Shown: positions 13,748 to 23,901 of the stretch, one piece after another | How the letters are laid out: every line of letters starts with the position of its first letter | Numbering within the stretch: the first letter of the stretch is position 1 | NCBI GenBank assembly: GCA_947581855.1 | Contig: CANPVZ010000020.1 | Location: 1 to 64,000 of the forward strand | Length of the DNA stretch: 64,000 bases | Source: an uncultured Phocaeicola sp. | Lineage (GTDB): Bacteria; Bacteroidota; Bacteroidia; Bacteroidales; Bacteroidaceae | Direction of reading: 5' to 3' | The notes under the pieces: model-generated | What the model was told of the DNA's origin: nothing | What the model saw: the letters and a program-made list of their open reading frames with translations, nothing else | The model's database searches: none | Program-made: the position numbers and the translations under genes

Positions 13748-14176
13748 ATGAAAAGAAGACGTTACATAGCTTATGTTCTGACAGTGGTTTGCATGATTAT
13801 GCTGACTGCTTCCGTCTTTCCCCATCATCATCATTTCAATAGGATTTGTTTGCAGCATACTGTGAAAGTTTGCGATTGTTCGTGTGAGCAGGCAAATTCT
13901 TCGTGTGAAAATGGAGGCCACGGCGCCTGCCGTCATTCGTTGCCGAACCCATGCGAAAACGGATGTATCACTAAATTTAATTGTTCTGTTCCTCAAAATG
14001 GGACGGATGTTCTTCTTTATTTTCCACCGGTTACTTTACTTTATTCTTTTGCCGATATCTTGAAATCCTATTTACCGGATAAATCGGTCAGAGAACAGGA
14101 CTTTCCCTATATAGAATCCCTTCATAGTCTTACTGTCTTGCGGACAGAGGGACTTCGTGCACCTCCCTGTGCTTGA
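13748..14176 (+). CDS. DUF6769 Cys/His-rich secreted protein
   Basis: A 142-residue protein with an N-terminal membrane or signal segment (IAYVLTVVCMIMLTASVFP), then HHHH, and a Cys-rich stretch (CDCSCEQANSSCENGGHGAC) that looks metal-binding. Residues 90-115 are a second hydrophobic patch. From memory it fits DUF6769, found upstream of Bacteroidales RND metal-efflux genes. It probably binds metal in the periplasm and delivers it to, or senses it for, the pump. The family has no proven function. Confidence 0.7.
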   Translation: MKRRRYIAYVLTVVCMIMLTASVFPHHHHFNRICLQHTVKVCDCSCEQANSSCENGGHGACRHSLPNPCENGCITKFNCSVPQNGTDVLLYFPPVTLLYSFADILKSYLPDKSVREQDFPYIESLHSLTVLRTEGLRAPPCA

Positions 14177-14248
14177 TTTTCACTTTCTCTAAGCCTTAGA
14201 GGCTGATTCCTTTATTGAAATTTTATTTGTAAATTAATTAAATACAGT

Positions 14249-15565
14249 ATGAAAAAACTATATTTATGGGGCGCTTTTGCCGGTGCTCTGCTATTGTCTG
14301 TTTCTTGCAGCAATGGAAAATCACACGAAGGGCACGAATACGAAACAGAAGAACATGCCGGGCATACTCACGCTGAGGGGGAACTTAATCATGAAGGTCA
14401 TGACGGACATGACCATGCCCACGAAGGACACGACCATGCGCACGAGGGTCATGATCATGCGCACGAAGGTCATAATCACGAAGGCCATAATCATGAAGCG
14501 GAAAGTCATGATTCCGCTTCGGAAACAGTATCGGCGCATTCGGATGAAATTATTCTTCCTCCTGCAAAGGCAAAAGCGGCAGGAGTCGTGGTGGAAACCA
14601 TTCAACCTAAGGCTTTCCGTCAGGTGATTCTTACAAGCGGACAGGTGCAGGCTGCCCAGGGAGATGAAGCTACCGTAGTGGCAAATGTGGCCGGTATGGT
14701 ATCGTTTAACTCATCGGTTACCGATGGAATGAGCGTAAGTAAGGGAGCAAGTCTGTTGACGATATCCACTAGCCGCACAGCCGACGGGGATCCCGCTCAA
14801 CGGGCGAAGATTGCTTACGAAACTGCCAAGCAGGAGTATGAAAGAGCTTCGAAACTGATTGAAAATAAAATTGTTTCCGCTAAAGATTTTGCAACCATTA
14901 AGCAGAACTATGAAAACGCTAAGTTGAGTTATGAGGCTTTAGCCGCTCAGTCGAGGGGACTGGGACGACAGGCTATAGTGGCTCCGATAGGAGGGTATGT
15001 AAAGAATTGTCTGGTAAAAGAGGGGGATTATGTTACAGTGGGACAGCCATTAGTCAGTATTACCCAGAACCGCCGGCTGTTTTTGCGCGCCGAAGTATCG
15101 GAAAAATATTACAAATATTTGAACCGGATAAAGTCGGCTAATTTTAAGACCCCGTATGACGACCGCGTATACGAACTGGATGAACTGCATGGTAAGATTC
15201 TGTCTTTCGGAAAAGCTACCGATGCTTCTTCTTATTTCATACCCGTTACTTTTGAATTCGACAATCGGGGAGAAGTGATTCCCGGTTCTTTTGTAGAGAT
15301 TTACCTCTTATCGGATGAGATGCCGGATGTGCTGGCTTTGCCGAAGACTGCGCTGACGGAAGAACAAGGGCTGTTTTTCATTTATTTGCAGTTGGATGAA
15401 GAAGGGTATAAAAAACAAGAAGTGACTTTAGGAGCGGATAACGGCAAAGAAGTGCAGATACTTTCCGGACTGAAAGCAGGTGATAAGGTGGTAACAAAGG
15501 GCGCTTACCAGGTGAAACTGGCTTCTGCTTCCAATGCGATTCCCGCTCACAGTCATGAACATTAA
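14249..15565 (+). CDS. CusB/CzcB-like RND efflux adaptor lipoprotein
   Basis: A 438-residue periplasmic membrane-fusion protein. The lipobox (LLLSVSC, Cys20) anchors it to a membrane. Residues 24-90 are very His-rich, with tandem DHAHEGH units (a 21-bp DNA repeat around 14413-14475), a likely metal-capture arm. The remainder is the usual adaptor: a barrel-sandwich start (VQAAQGDEATVVANVAGMV), a helical hairpin (about 185-235), the second lipoyl half (AIVAPIGGYVKNCLVKEGDY) and beta-barrel and membrane-proximal domains ending GLKAGDKVVTKGAYQVK. It links the RND pump at 15578 to the TolC-like channel at 18664. Metal identity is not known. Confidence 0.9.
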   Translation: MKKLYLWGAFAGALLLSVSCSNGKSHEGHEYETEEHAGHTHAEGELNHEGHDGHDHAHEGHDHAHEGHDHAHEGHNHEGHNHEAESHDSASETVSAHSDEIILPPAKAKAAGVVVETIQPKAFRQVILTSGQVQAAQGDEATVVANVAGMVSFNSSVTDGMSVSKGASLLTISTSRTADGDPAQRAKIAYETAKQEYERASKLIENKIVSAKDFATIKQNYENAKLSYEALAAQSRGLGRQAIVAPIGGYVKNCLVKEGDYVTVGQPLVSITQNRRLFLRAEVSEKYYKYLNRIKSANFKTPYDDRVYELDELHGKILSFGKATDASSYFIPVTFEFDNRGEVIPGSFVEIYLLSDEMPDVLALPKTALTEEQGLFFIYLQLDEEGYKKQEVTLGADNGKEVQILSGLKAGDKVVTKGAYQVKLASASNAIPAHSHEH

Positions 15566-15577
15566 AAAGGACGGATT

Positions 15578-18500
15578 ATGCTGAATAAAATTATACAATT
15601 CTCGCTGCATAACCGAATTCTTGTTTTGGCGGCAGCAATGTTGTTGTTGGTCGGGGGAACCTATACGGCCTATCACACGGAGGTGGATGTTTTCCCGGAT
15701 TTGAATGCGCCCACCGTGGTAATTATGACGGAAGCCAACGGAATGGCTGCAGAAGAAGTGGAACAGTTGGTTACTTTTCCTGTAGAAACGGCTGTGAATG
15801 GCGCTACGCATGTGCGTCGTGTACGTTCCTCTTCGACAAACGGTTTCTCGGTAGTTTGGGTGGAGTTTGACTGGGGTACGGATATTTATCTGGCCCGTCA
15901 GATTGTATCGGAAAAACTGGCGATAGTGAATGAGGAATTGCCCGATAATGTAAGCAAGCCTACATTAGGCCCTCAGTCGTCCATTTTGGGAGAACTGATG
16001 ATTATCGGTCTGACGGCTGACAGCACTTCCATGCTCGATTTACGCACGTTGGCGGACTGGACGATCCGTCCGCGTTTGCTGTCTACAGGAGGTGTGGCTC
16101 AGGTAGCCGTGTTAGGGGGAGATATTAAGGAATATCAGATATCACTCGATCCGGCCCGTATGAAGCATTACGGTGTGACGCTGGATGAAATAATGGCGGT
16201 AACACGTAACATGAACCGTAATGCCAACGGCGGTGTACTGTATGAGTATGGAAACGAATACATTGTGCGAGGTGTGCTTTCTACCCATAATGTGGATGAG
16301 CTGGCGCGGGCGGTGGTAAAGACAGTCGATCAAGTTCCTGTTTTGCTCGAAGATGTAGCGGATGTAGGGGTGGGTTCCCAACAACCGAAATTGGGAACAG
16401 CTTCAGTTGAAGGAAAGCCTGCCGTATTGATTACGGTAACCAAGCAGCCGAAAACCGGTACGATTGAATTGACGGAGAAACTGGATAACTCCCTGAAGGA
16501 GCTGCAACAAAACCTTCCGAAAGATGTGAAGGTGTCTACAGACATTTTCCGCCAGTCCCGCTTTATCGAAAGTTCTATCGGCAATGTGAAAACGTCTCTT
16601 TATGAAGGCGCTATTTTTGTAGTAATCGTCTTATTCTTGTTTTTGGCAAATGTACGTACCACGATTATTTCGTTAATTACCCTACCGCTTTCGCTGGTGG
16701 TATCTATTTTGGTACTTCATTTTATGGGATTGACGATCAATACCATGAGTCTGGGAGGTATGGCCATTGCTATCGGTTCTTTGGTGGATGATGCCATTGT
16801 AGATGTGGAGAATGTGTGGAAACGGTTAAGGGAAAACCGTATGCTCCCCGAAAGTGAACGTTTGTCTGTGAAAGAAGTGGTGTTTAATGCGTCCAAAGAA
16901 GTGCGTATGCCTATTTTGAACTCTACATTAATCATTATCGTCAGCTTCGTTCCCTTGTTCTTCCTTACCGGTATGGAAGGTCGTATGCTGGTTCCGTTGG
17001 GCGTTGCTTTTATTGTAGCGTTGTTTGCTTCTACTGTGGTGGCCTTGACTCTTACCCCCGTGTTGTGCAGTTATTTGTTGGGTAAGAATAAGGGAAACGG
17101 ATTACAAAAAGATAGTTTCGTAGCGGTGTGGCTGCGGAAATATTACAAAGTGGCCTTGGAGTGGGCTATAGAGCATAAACGAGTGGTGTTGGGAAGCACC
17201 ATTGCCTTGTTTCTGGTCGCTTTCAGTCTTTTCTTTACGTTGGGACATAGTTTCCTTCCTTCTTTCAACGAAGGCTCTTTCACCATTAATGTCAGTTCAT
17301 TACCCGGTATTTCGTTGGAAGAAAGCGATAAAATGGGACAGCGTGCGGAGGAGTTATTGATGACCATTCCTGAGATACAGACTGTTGCCCGGAAAACGGG
17401 ACGTGCCGAGTTGGATGAGCATGCATTGGGGGTGAACACTTCGGAAATTGAGGCTCCTTTTGAATTGAAAGACAGATCGCGTAAAGAGCTTACGGCAGAA
17501 GTGCGGGAAAAGCTTTCTACCATAACCGGCGCTAATATCGAGATCGGACAGCCTATCAGCCACCGTATCGATGCCATGCTCAGCGGAACCAAAGCCAGTA
17601 TCGCCATTAAACTGTTCGGTACCGATCTGAATAAGATGTTCGCTCTTGGAAACCAGATAAAAGACGCTATCAGCAACGTGGAAGGAATTGCCGATTTGAA
17701 TGTAGAACAACAAATTGAACGTCCCGAGCTGAATATTGTACCGAAACGTGAGATTCTTGCCAAGTATGGAATATCCTTGCCTGAATTTGAAGAATTTGTC
17801 AACGTGAATATGGCCGGAGAAATTGTTTCTCAGGTATATGAGGAAGGAAAAGCCTTTAATCTGGTGGTTCGTACGAAAGATGACCGTCGGGATAAAATAG
17901 AGAAGGTGCGCAATTTGATGATTGATGCGGGAGATAAGAAAGTGCCTTTGCATTACGTGGCCGAAGTTCGTTCGACTATGGGACCGAATACGATCAGTCG
18001 TGAAAATGTGAAACGTAAAATTGTTATATCGGCGAACACCTCGGGACGTGATATACGTAGTGTGGTAAATGATATTCAGAAGCGGATTTCGCAACAGATT
18101 AGTTTGCCCGAAGGATACCATATAGAATATGGCGGACAATTTGAAAGCGAACAAGCTGCTTCGAGAACCTTGTTTCTGACCTCTGTCATGTCTATATTTG
18201 TTATATTCCTGTTACTTTATTCGGAATTCAAAAATATGGCGCAGAGTGCAATCATCCTGATAAATCTGCCGTTAGCTTTGATAGGTGGGGTATTCGCTTT
18301 ACTCTTTACGACCGGTGAGGTAAGCATTCCGGCTATTATCGGTTTGATATCTTTATTTGGTATAGCCACCCGTAACGGTATGTTGCTGATTTCTCACTAT
18401 AATCAGTTGCGTAGCGAAGGTTTGGGATTGCGCGACAGTGTGATAAAAGGTTCGTTAGACCGTTTGAATCCGATTCTGATGACCGCTCTTTCTTCCGCCT

Positions 18501-18667
18501 TGGCCATGATTCCGCTGGCGGTTAACGGCGATTTGGCCGGAAATGAGATACAGAGTCCGATGGCGAAAGTAATATTGGGAGGTTTGCTGACCTCTACATT
18601 CTTGAACGGATTTATAATTCCGATTGTTTACATGATGATGAACCGTAAAAAGGAAGTAAATATATGA
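15578..18667 (+). CDS. CusA/CzcA-family heavy-metal RND pump
   Basis: A 1029-residue proton-driven inner-membrane transporter with 12 predicted membrane segments and two large periplasmic loops; length is right for the heavy-metal RND family. The opening (IIQFSLHNRILVLAAAMLLL; VFPDLNAPTVVI) and the TM4 motif AIGSLVDDAIVDVEN are diagnostic. This motif lacks the first Asp of the DFG...DGA class of CzcA (zinc, cobalt, cadmium) and is closer to AIG-type members, so substrate cannot be assigned safely. The gene starts 12 bases after the adaptor and overlaps the next gene by an ATGA. Confidence 0.92.
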   Translation: MLNKIIQFSLHNRILVLAAAMLLLVGGTYTAYHTEVDVFPDLNAPTVVIMTEANGMAAEEVEQLVTFPVETAVNGATHVRRVRSSSTNGFSVVWVEFDWGTDIYLARQIVSEKLAIVNEELPDNVSKPTLGPQSSILGELMIIGLTADSTSMLDLRTLADWTIRPRLLSTGGVAQVAVLGGDIKEYQISLDPARMKHYGVTLDEIMAVTRNMNRNANGGVLYEYGNEYIVRGVLSTHNVDELARAVVKTVDQVPVLLEDVADVGVGSQQPKLGTASVEGKPAVLITVTKQPKTGTIELTEKLDNSLKELQQNLPKDVKVSTDIFRQSRFIESSIGNVKTSLYEGAIFVVIVLFLFLANVRTTIISLITLPLSLVVSILVLHFMGLTINTMSLGGMAIAIGSLVDDAIVDVENVWKRLRENRMLPESERLSVKEVVFNASKEVRMPILNSTLIIIVSFVPLFFLTGMEGRMLVPLGVAFIVALFASTVVALTLTPVLCSYLLGKNKGNGLQKDSFVAVWLRKYYKVALEWAIEHKRVVLGSTIALFLVAFSLFFTLGHSFLPSFNEGSFTINVSSLPGISLEESDKMGQRAEELLMTIPEIQTVARKTGRAELDEHALGVNTSEIEAPFELKDRSRKELTAEVREKLSTITGANIEIGQPISHRIDAMLSGTKASIAIKLFGTDLNKMFALGNQIKDAISNVEGIADLNVEQQIERPELNIVPKREILAKYGISLPEFEEFVNVNMAGEIVSQVYEEGKAFNLVVRTKDDRRDKIEKVRNLMIDAGDKKVPLHYVAEVRSTMGPNTISRENVKRKIVISANTSGRDIRSVVNDIQKRISQQISLPEGYHIEYGGQFESEQAASRTLFLTSVMSIFVIFLLLYSEFKNMAQSAIILINLPLALIGGVFALLFTTGEVSIPAIIGLISLFGIATRNGMLLISHYNQLRSEGLGLRDSVIKGSLDRLNPILMTALSSALAMIPLAVNGDLAGNEIQSPMAKVILGGLLTSTFLNGFIIPIVYMMMNRKKEVNI

Positions 18668-19839
18668 AAATCTTGACTATGACCATACTGCTTCTGTGTG
18701 GCTTCGGCTGTGTGGAAGCGCAAACCAACTACATTGAACGTATATTACGTGATATTGAAAAGAATAATAAAGAGTTGCAGGCCGGAGAACAAAATCTGAC
18801 CGCACAAAAAATGGGGACGAAGATTGAGAATAATCTTTCGAATCCCGAAGTGAGTTATAGCTACCAGTACGGAAGGGAGGATGATCCGAATCAAAGTGAG
18901 ATGACTGTAACCCAAGGATTTGATTTCCCTACTCAGTATGCGGCCCGTCATCAATACGGAAAGTTGCAGAGTGAAGCTTACGAGAAGCGTTTTGGAATAC
19001 TGCGGAGGGATGTATTGTTGAAAGCCAAAGAATTGTGTTTGGACATGATACGTTTGAACCAGCAAAAGGCATTGTTGAATAATCGGAAGGCCAATGCCGA
19101 AGAGTTGGTTAAATTTTACGAGAAACGTTTACAGACCGGTGACGCGAACATTCTGGAGACAAATAAAGTGAAGCTGGAATTGATGGCAGTCAATACGGAA
19201 GTAGCTGAAAATGATGCGGCTTTCCGCACGGCATTACAGAGCCTGCTGGCGATGAACGGAAACATGCCGTTGACATTTGACGAAACGGAGTATCCCGTAC
19301 TTCCCGAATTGACCGGTTTCGACCGGTTGCGGGATGAAATATTTGCAACGGATTATGAACTCCAGTCGGTTGCCACAGAGAAGGAAGCCGCCCGTAAAAT
19401 GGTTACAGTAAGTAAAAACGGCTGGTTACCGGGATTGCAGGTGGGCTATCGGAGGAGCGGAAGCATTGGCGATGAGATTCATGGATTTATAGTAGGCGGA
19501 TCGATACCGTTGTTTGAGAATCGCGGTAAAGTAAAGAAAGCCAAGGCTGAAGCATTGAATGCCGAGTTGCAACAACAAAATACCGTGTTGCGAATAGAAG
19601 CTGAATTGCATTCTCAGTTCAATGAAGCGCAACAGTTGAAGAGTTCTATGGACGCATACGACCTTTTGTTAATGAAAAATACACTGGGCTATTTGAAAGA
19701 AGCTTTGATGGCAGGTCAGATTTCAGTAATCGAATATTTTACTGAGGTGGAGTCGATTTATCAAAATCAACAAAAGTATATGGATTTGGAGAACCGTTAC
19801 CAAAAGGTAATGGCTCAACTTTATAAGAATTCTTTGTAA
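18664..19839 (+). CDS. TolC-family outer-membrane efflux protein (CzcC/CusC-like)
   Basis: A 391-residue outer-membrane factor with a signal peptide (MKILTMTILLLCGFGCVEAQ) and long helical hairpins typical of the OEP fold (for example the coiled stretch around residues 125-190, and VKKAKAEALNAELQQQN). It gives the exit channel of the tripartite pump. The start overlaps the pump's stop codon by four bases, so translation is coupled. A strong terminator follows 18 bases after the stop. Confidence 0.88.
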   Translation: MKILTMTILLLCGFGCVEAQTNYIERILRDIEKNNKELQAGEQNLTAQKMGTKIENNLSNPEVSYSYQYGREDDPNQSEMTVTQGFDFPTQYAARHQYGKLQSEAYEKRFGILRRDVLLKAKELCLDMIRLNQQKALLNNRKANAEELVKFYEKRLQTGDANILETNKVKLELMAVNTEVAENDAAFRTALQSLLAMNGNMPLTFDETEYPVLPELTGFDRLRDEIFATDYELQSVATEKEAARKMVTVSKNGWLPGLQVGYRRSGSIGDEIHGFIVGGSIPLFENRGKVKKAKAEALNAELQQQNTVLRIEAELHSQFNEAQQLKSSMDAYDLLLMKNTLGYLKEALMAGQISVIEYFTEVESIYQNQQKYMDLENRYQKVMAQLYKNSL

Positions 19840-19857
19840 CACAACTAGAATTTGTTC

Positions 19858-19908
19858 AGCCCTCTATGTGTACTATATTTCGATATCGGTATGCATAGGG
19901 GGCTTTTA
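19858..19908 (+). terminator. Terminator of the metal-efflux operon
   Basis: AGCCCTCTATG (19858-19868) pairs with CATAGGGGGCT (19894-19904) with one G-T pair, followed by TTTTAT. Confidence 0.8.
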
Positions 19909-19986
19909 TATTTAAAATAGTTCAAAAAGTTACTTCATGTATTTATATTTTTTTAAAGGAGACGGTTCTTTTTAGTTTTATAGTAT

Positions 19987-19994
19987 TATCTTTG
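19987..19994 (+). promoter_or_regulatory. -7 element of the kinase/AAA/FHA/phosphatase unit
   Basis: TATCTTTG, 33 bases before the first ATG. It is the only good -7 consensus that I could find facing this run of genes before 32348. Confidence 0.55.
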
Positions 19995-20026
19995 TGGCAT
20001 ACTTCTTTATTTTTTGAAACAGTTAA

Positions 20027-20908
20027 ATGGAGAATGGTATGGATTTATATAAAGAAAAGCAAAAAACTCAAGATATTCAACATGAGCAAGAGCGGCAGGC
20101 TGTTTCTGCGGGAATCCGTTGCCCTCATTGTGGAGAGATAAATGAACCGGGAGCCTTGTTTTGTGAGAATTGCGGAAGTGCGATAGAGAGCGGAAAATGC
20201 CCTTCATGCGGATCTCCTTTACCCGCGGGTGCCGATTTTTGTGAAAAATGCAAATCGTATGTAGCTAAGGACAAATGTTCTTTTTGTGGAGCGCAGATGT
20301 CTGCTGACGATGCTTTTTGTCCGGAATGCGGTGCGCCTCGTCAGGGAATTGTTTGTCCGGTTTGCCATACTCATAATATGTTCAGTTTTTGTTCCGTTTG
20401 CGGAACACCTTTAACGGAAATGGCGTCAAGACAGTTAGTGTTGGCACAACAGGAACCGCATTATGCTCAAATGAACCAAATTGCCTCCGACTTGCGTAAA
20501 TTGCTGCACGTTATTCCTGTAACTACTCCCGGTCAAATGGAAAAGGAAAAACGCAACGAAGAATTAAGGGAACGGATATTGGATTTGCTGAATCAAAAAC
20601 CTTCGCTGATACATAACGATGTTCCGGGGTTCGGCTTGGATAAACTGGCTTTGAAAGATCTCATAGCCCGAAAACGGAAAGAGTTGCAAGATATATTGGA
20701 AGAGACAAAAACGCAACCTCAGGCAAGTCCTGTCGTGGCTCGTAATTACGCTATGGCCCATCGTCCGATAGGTTCTTCGCTGGGGTGGAAATGTAATTTC
20801 AAACATGCCATTCATACCGGACCGTTTGGTTGCGCTTGTCCTCAAATGGGAGGTAAATGGGTGGTACTTGACGGATTGACCGAAACGCAGGTGTTGGATG
20901 ATAAATAG
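20027..20908 (+). CDS. Multi-zinc-ribbon protein heading the signalling module
   Basis: A 293-residue cytoplasmic protein whose first 140 residues carry CxxC pairs forming about four zinc ribbons (CPHCG...CENCG, CPSCG...CEKC, CSFCG...CPECG, CPVC...CSVCG), as in DZANK-type proteins. The middle (about 150-225) is charged and helical. The last 45 residues contain a conserved-looking block, GWKCNFKHAIHTGPFGCACP. The ATG at 20039 is a possible alternative start. It lies eight bases upstream of the kinase gene. Zinc-ribbon arrays of this kind usually serve protein-protein contacts, so it may be an adaptor or substrate for the kinase. No function is known to me. Confidence 0.75.
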   Translation: MENGMDLYKEKQKTQDIQHEQERQAVSAGIRCPHCGEINEPGALFCENCGSAIESGKCPSCGSPLPAGADFCEKCKSYVAKDKCSFCGAQMSADDAFCPECGAPRQGIVCPVCHTHNMFSFCSVCGTPLTEMASRQLVLAQQEPHYAQMNQIASDLRKLLHVIPVTTPGQMEKEKRNEELRERILDLLNQKPSLIHNDVPGFGLDKLALKDLIARKRKELQDILEETKTQPQASPVVARNYAMAHRPIGSSLGWKCNFKHAIHTGPFGCACPQMGGKWVVLDGLTETQVLDDK

Positions 20909-20916
20909 GGAATAAT

Positions 20917-23901
20917 ATGGCGGATGATAAAACACATACAGTTGTGAACGATACTACGCAACCTGTAGAGAATGATAATTTGGAGAGAACCAAAGCTATT
21001 GGACGGATGAGAGGCGGAGGTACGGTTGTCACCACCCATGTCCGAAGTTCTTTTAAAAGAAGTGACGGAATGGCTGCGCCTGTCCTGAATACGGCTTTTG
21101 TGCTGGAAGGCACTCGTTATGATGCAATCAAATTGTTGTCGGAGTCTTCGGGGGAAGCTCAGGTTTATCTGGTGGAAAATGCAGGTAAACGGTATGTTTT
21201 AAAACTTTATTATCCGAGTTTCTCTCCGAAAGAGAATATCTTGCGCATTATCTGGAATTTTAATTTCGAGTTTATTATCAAAATATATGCTTACGGTAAA
21301 ACCTTTTTAAACGGTTCTTCCCGCGATTACGAACTGATGGAATATCTCGAAGGAGGTACTTTCAATGAATATCGTCTGAACGGGGATATAGAGAGGTTTC
21401 GTCGCATCGCATTGTCGTGTGCCGGAGCGTTGGCTTATTGCCATAACAACAATATTATCCATAAGGATATTAAGCCGGGTAATTTTTTCTTTCGGGATGC
21501 AGACCATAAAGAGGTCGTGCTAGGAGATTTCGGAATCTCTTCTTTATGTGATGACGAAGAATTATTCCATAAAACAACACAAGCGCGTACACCTGTATAT
21601 GCGGCGCCTGAGATGTATGAAAATGTGATTGACCGGGAAGTGGAGATAACCCATAAAATAGATTTTTACTCATTGGGTATTACTTTACTCTATCTGTGGT
21701 TGGGAAAGAATCCTTTTTCTAACAATGAACGGGCGATGATGCGCATGAAGAGTGAAGGCAAATTGCCCAATCTGGATAAACTCCCGGAAGCGGTGAACAG
21801 GCTTATCCGGGGCTTGACAGTGGTCAATCCGGAAAAACGCTGGGGATATGAAGAGGTGGAGAGGTGGTATAAAGGTGAAGATGTGCCGGTTGACGAAAGC
21901 TCGGTTTATCTGCGCTATAAATCGTTTATTGTCGATCCGGAAAAGAATCTGGTGGCGGATAACGCCAAAGAACTTTCTTCTTTGTTGTATGATAATAAGG
22001 CCTTAGGCATAAAATATTTATATAGTAAGCGGATATCCAAATGGCTAGAAGAATGCGGAAATCCGAAACTGGCCACCGAAATAGATGATATTGTGGAAAA
22101 ACGTTATCCGATTAACCAGGATGCCGGTTTCCTTGCTGCTATTTTTACTTTGGACAAATCGTTCCCGTATTATAACATTAAAGGCATTGCCTGTACGAAT
22201 GTGCATGAGCTGGCCATCACTCTTCTGGAATATAAAAAGGAGTACGGTTTATTGTTGCAAGATCCTTTTGATCCTTTATTTATCTATTTGGAGAGTGTGA
22301 CGGATAAGAATATAAACCGTATTCGTTCGTACTTTAAAACAGATGATCCTGAAATTGCTATTTGGAAACTTATATATGAAATTGACGGAGATATACCTTT
22401 TTTGGCGGATAAACCTTCGTCGACGGTTAATGAAATAGTAAAGACGTTCGGGCTGGAAAACTGTTCGGAAGATGAATGGGAATCTTTAGTGGACGGAAGG
22501 CTTCTTTCTTGGATGATAAATAAAGGAGATGCCGCCTTGTGTGAGGAGATTCGAATCTTAACGGATAAAAAGTCCTATTCCAAAGTGTTGGCATATAATG
22601 TCTTATATCATTTAGATCGTTCTACGGGGTATGATTTGAAGTTTGCCACCAGTAAGGAGTTGATTGCTGAAATCATGAATAAAGATTTGCAGGCGGCTCA
22701 GTCTTTGAATGAGGAGGAGTTCAAAAAACATATGTCCGATTATATAGACGATAAAGGGCGGTTGTACCAATATGCCAAATTGCATGGCTGGAATGATGTC
22801 TTGCATTTCAAAGATTACTGTTTTGATTTGAAGTCGAAGGAAAACAGAGAGCGTTGCGGAGTGTATGACTGGCATACGGCGGCTTATAAATTTTGCGCCG
22901 GTTTAGGCTTTGTGCCGGGTTATCATATAAGAGACCTGGATGAAACAATCTATTCGTTGGAGGCTTTGGATGCTTTGAATGCCCGCAGTATAAAAACAGA
23001 ACTGCGTGAAGGGAGCCTGAAGCAATGGCTGACTCTCTTTTTCCATGAAGATCCTTTTGAGCATTTTAAAGAGGAATACAGTTACGAGAAAACGTTGGAA
23101 TGTTATTTGCTGAAGTTGGGAAAATACGATTCGTCGGATGTACATTACCGTCGTTTCCTGATGGCAAAAGAACAGGTGAAAGAAAAAATGGCGGAGTCCG
23201 AACGTTATTTCAAAGAAGCCCATCATCGTGAAGACATGTGGCGTACAAGTTTTATAGCCTTTACAATTATATTATTGGTTTCCCTGTTGTTGTTCGGTAT
23301 ATCCAATAAGGCGCTTTTTACGGAGTATGCCGCCTATGCGGTGGGGATTCCGGTAGGTTTGGCAACTATGGTTATGTCGGGCGTCTGGGGATATTTTACA
23401 GGTAATGGCGTATCATTTATCTTGTTATCAGGCGCAATAGGAGCTCTGACCTCCGCTATTCCCGTGGCAAGTATAAAGTGGGTGGGGCACCATTATCCCG
23501 GAGCCTTGCTAATAACGTGTATGCTATTTGTTGTGGCTTATTTCCTGATAGGATATTTATTGGGTATGAAGAAGTCGAGAGCCACCATAAAAGACTTGAA
23601 GGGACTTTTCAAAGAGGATGTAAACACATCCTTGTTGGAACCGTTGAACTATACTTTTAAAACCAAGGCGGAGAAGTTTAAGGCAAGTAATTTTGGAGCT
23701 TTGGACGATGCGATTAATATAGTGAAGGCTACTAACAGTGAGGTGATTATCCATTATATGTTATGGACCTTCTTTATGGTATTGCTTGTTTTTGAATTTA
23801 TATGTTTCCATCCTAAACTGATGGATTTGAAAGTGCCTAATGTCACCACATGGAAGATTAATTGGGGAGATGATGTTGAACAATGGAAGGAGGTAGAATG
23901 A
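20917..23901 (+). CDS. Membrane-bound Ser/Thr protein kinase
   Basis: A 994-residue Hanks-type kinase. The catalytic domain (about 65-335) has the ATP-anchoring Lys96 (YVLKLYYP), catalytic loop HKDIKPGNF (Asp184, Asn189), DFG at 204-206 and an APE-like YAAPEMYE, so it should be active. Residues 340-780 are a long helical region with no domain that I recognise. The C-terminus has several membrane helices (about 780-880) and another near 950. The large regulatory part therefore faces the cytoplasm. It lies between the zinc-ribbon gene and the AAA+ gene, which it overlaps by four bases. The partner phosphatase is at 27831. Confidence 0.88.
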   Translation: MADDKTHTVVNDTTQPVENDNLERTKAIGRMRGGGTVVTTHVRSSFKRSDGMAAPVLNTAFVLEGTRYDAIKLLSESSGEAQVYLVENAGKRYVLKLYYPSFSPKENILRIIWNFNFEFIIKIYAYGKTFLNGSSRDYELMEYLEGGTFNEYRLNGDIERFRRIALSCAGALAYCHNNNIIHKDIKPGNFFFRDADHKEVVLGDFGISSLCDDEELFHKTTQARTPVYAAPEMYENVIDREVEITHKIDFYSLGITLLYLWLGKNPFSNNERAMMRMKSEGKLPNLDKLPEAVNRLIRGLTVVNPEKRWGYEEVERWYKGEDVPVDESSVYLRYKSFIVDPEKNLVADNAKELSSLLYDNKALGIKYLYSKRISKWLEECGNPKLATEIDDIVEKRYPINQDAGFLAAIFTLDKSFPYYNIKGIACTNVHELAITLLEYKKEYGLLLQDPFDPLFIYLESVTDKNINRIRSYFKTDDPEIAIWKLIYEIDGDIPFLADKPSSTVNEIVKTFGLENCSEDEWESLVDGRLLSWMINKGDAALCEEIRILTDKKSYSKVLAYNVLYHLDRSTGYDLKFATSKELIAEIMNKDLQAAQSLNEEEFKKHMSDYIDDKGRLYQYAKLHGWNDVLHFKDYCFDLKSKENRERCGVYDWHTAAYKFCAGLGFVPGYHIRDLDETIYSLEALDALNARSIKTELREGSLKQWLTLFFHEDPFEHFKEEYSYEKTLECYLLKLGKYDSSDVHYRRFLMAKEQVKEKMAESERYFKEAHHREDMWRTSFIAFTIILLVSLLLFGISNKALFTEYAAYAVGIPVGLATMVMSGVWGYFTGNGVSFILLSGAIGALTSAIPVASIKWVGHHYPGALLITCMLFVVAYFLIGYLLGMKKSRATIKDLKGLFKEDVNTSLLEPLNYTFKTKAEKFKASNFGALDDAINIVKATNSEVIIHYMLWTFFMVLLVFEFICFHPKLMDLKVPNVTTWKINWGDDVEQWKEVE

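Noticed and set aside
17354..18154. 266-codon minus-strand open frame inside the RND pump gene
   Set aside because: Antisense of a conserved gene with intact family motifs.
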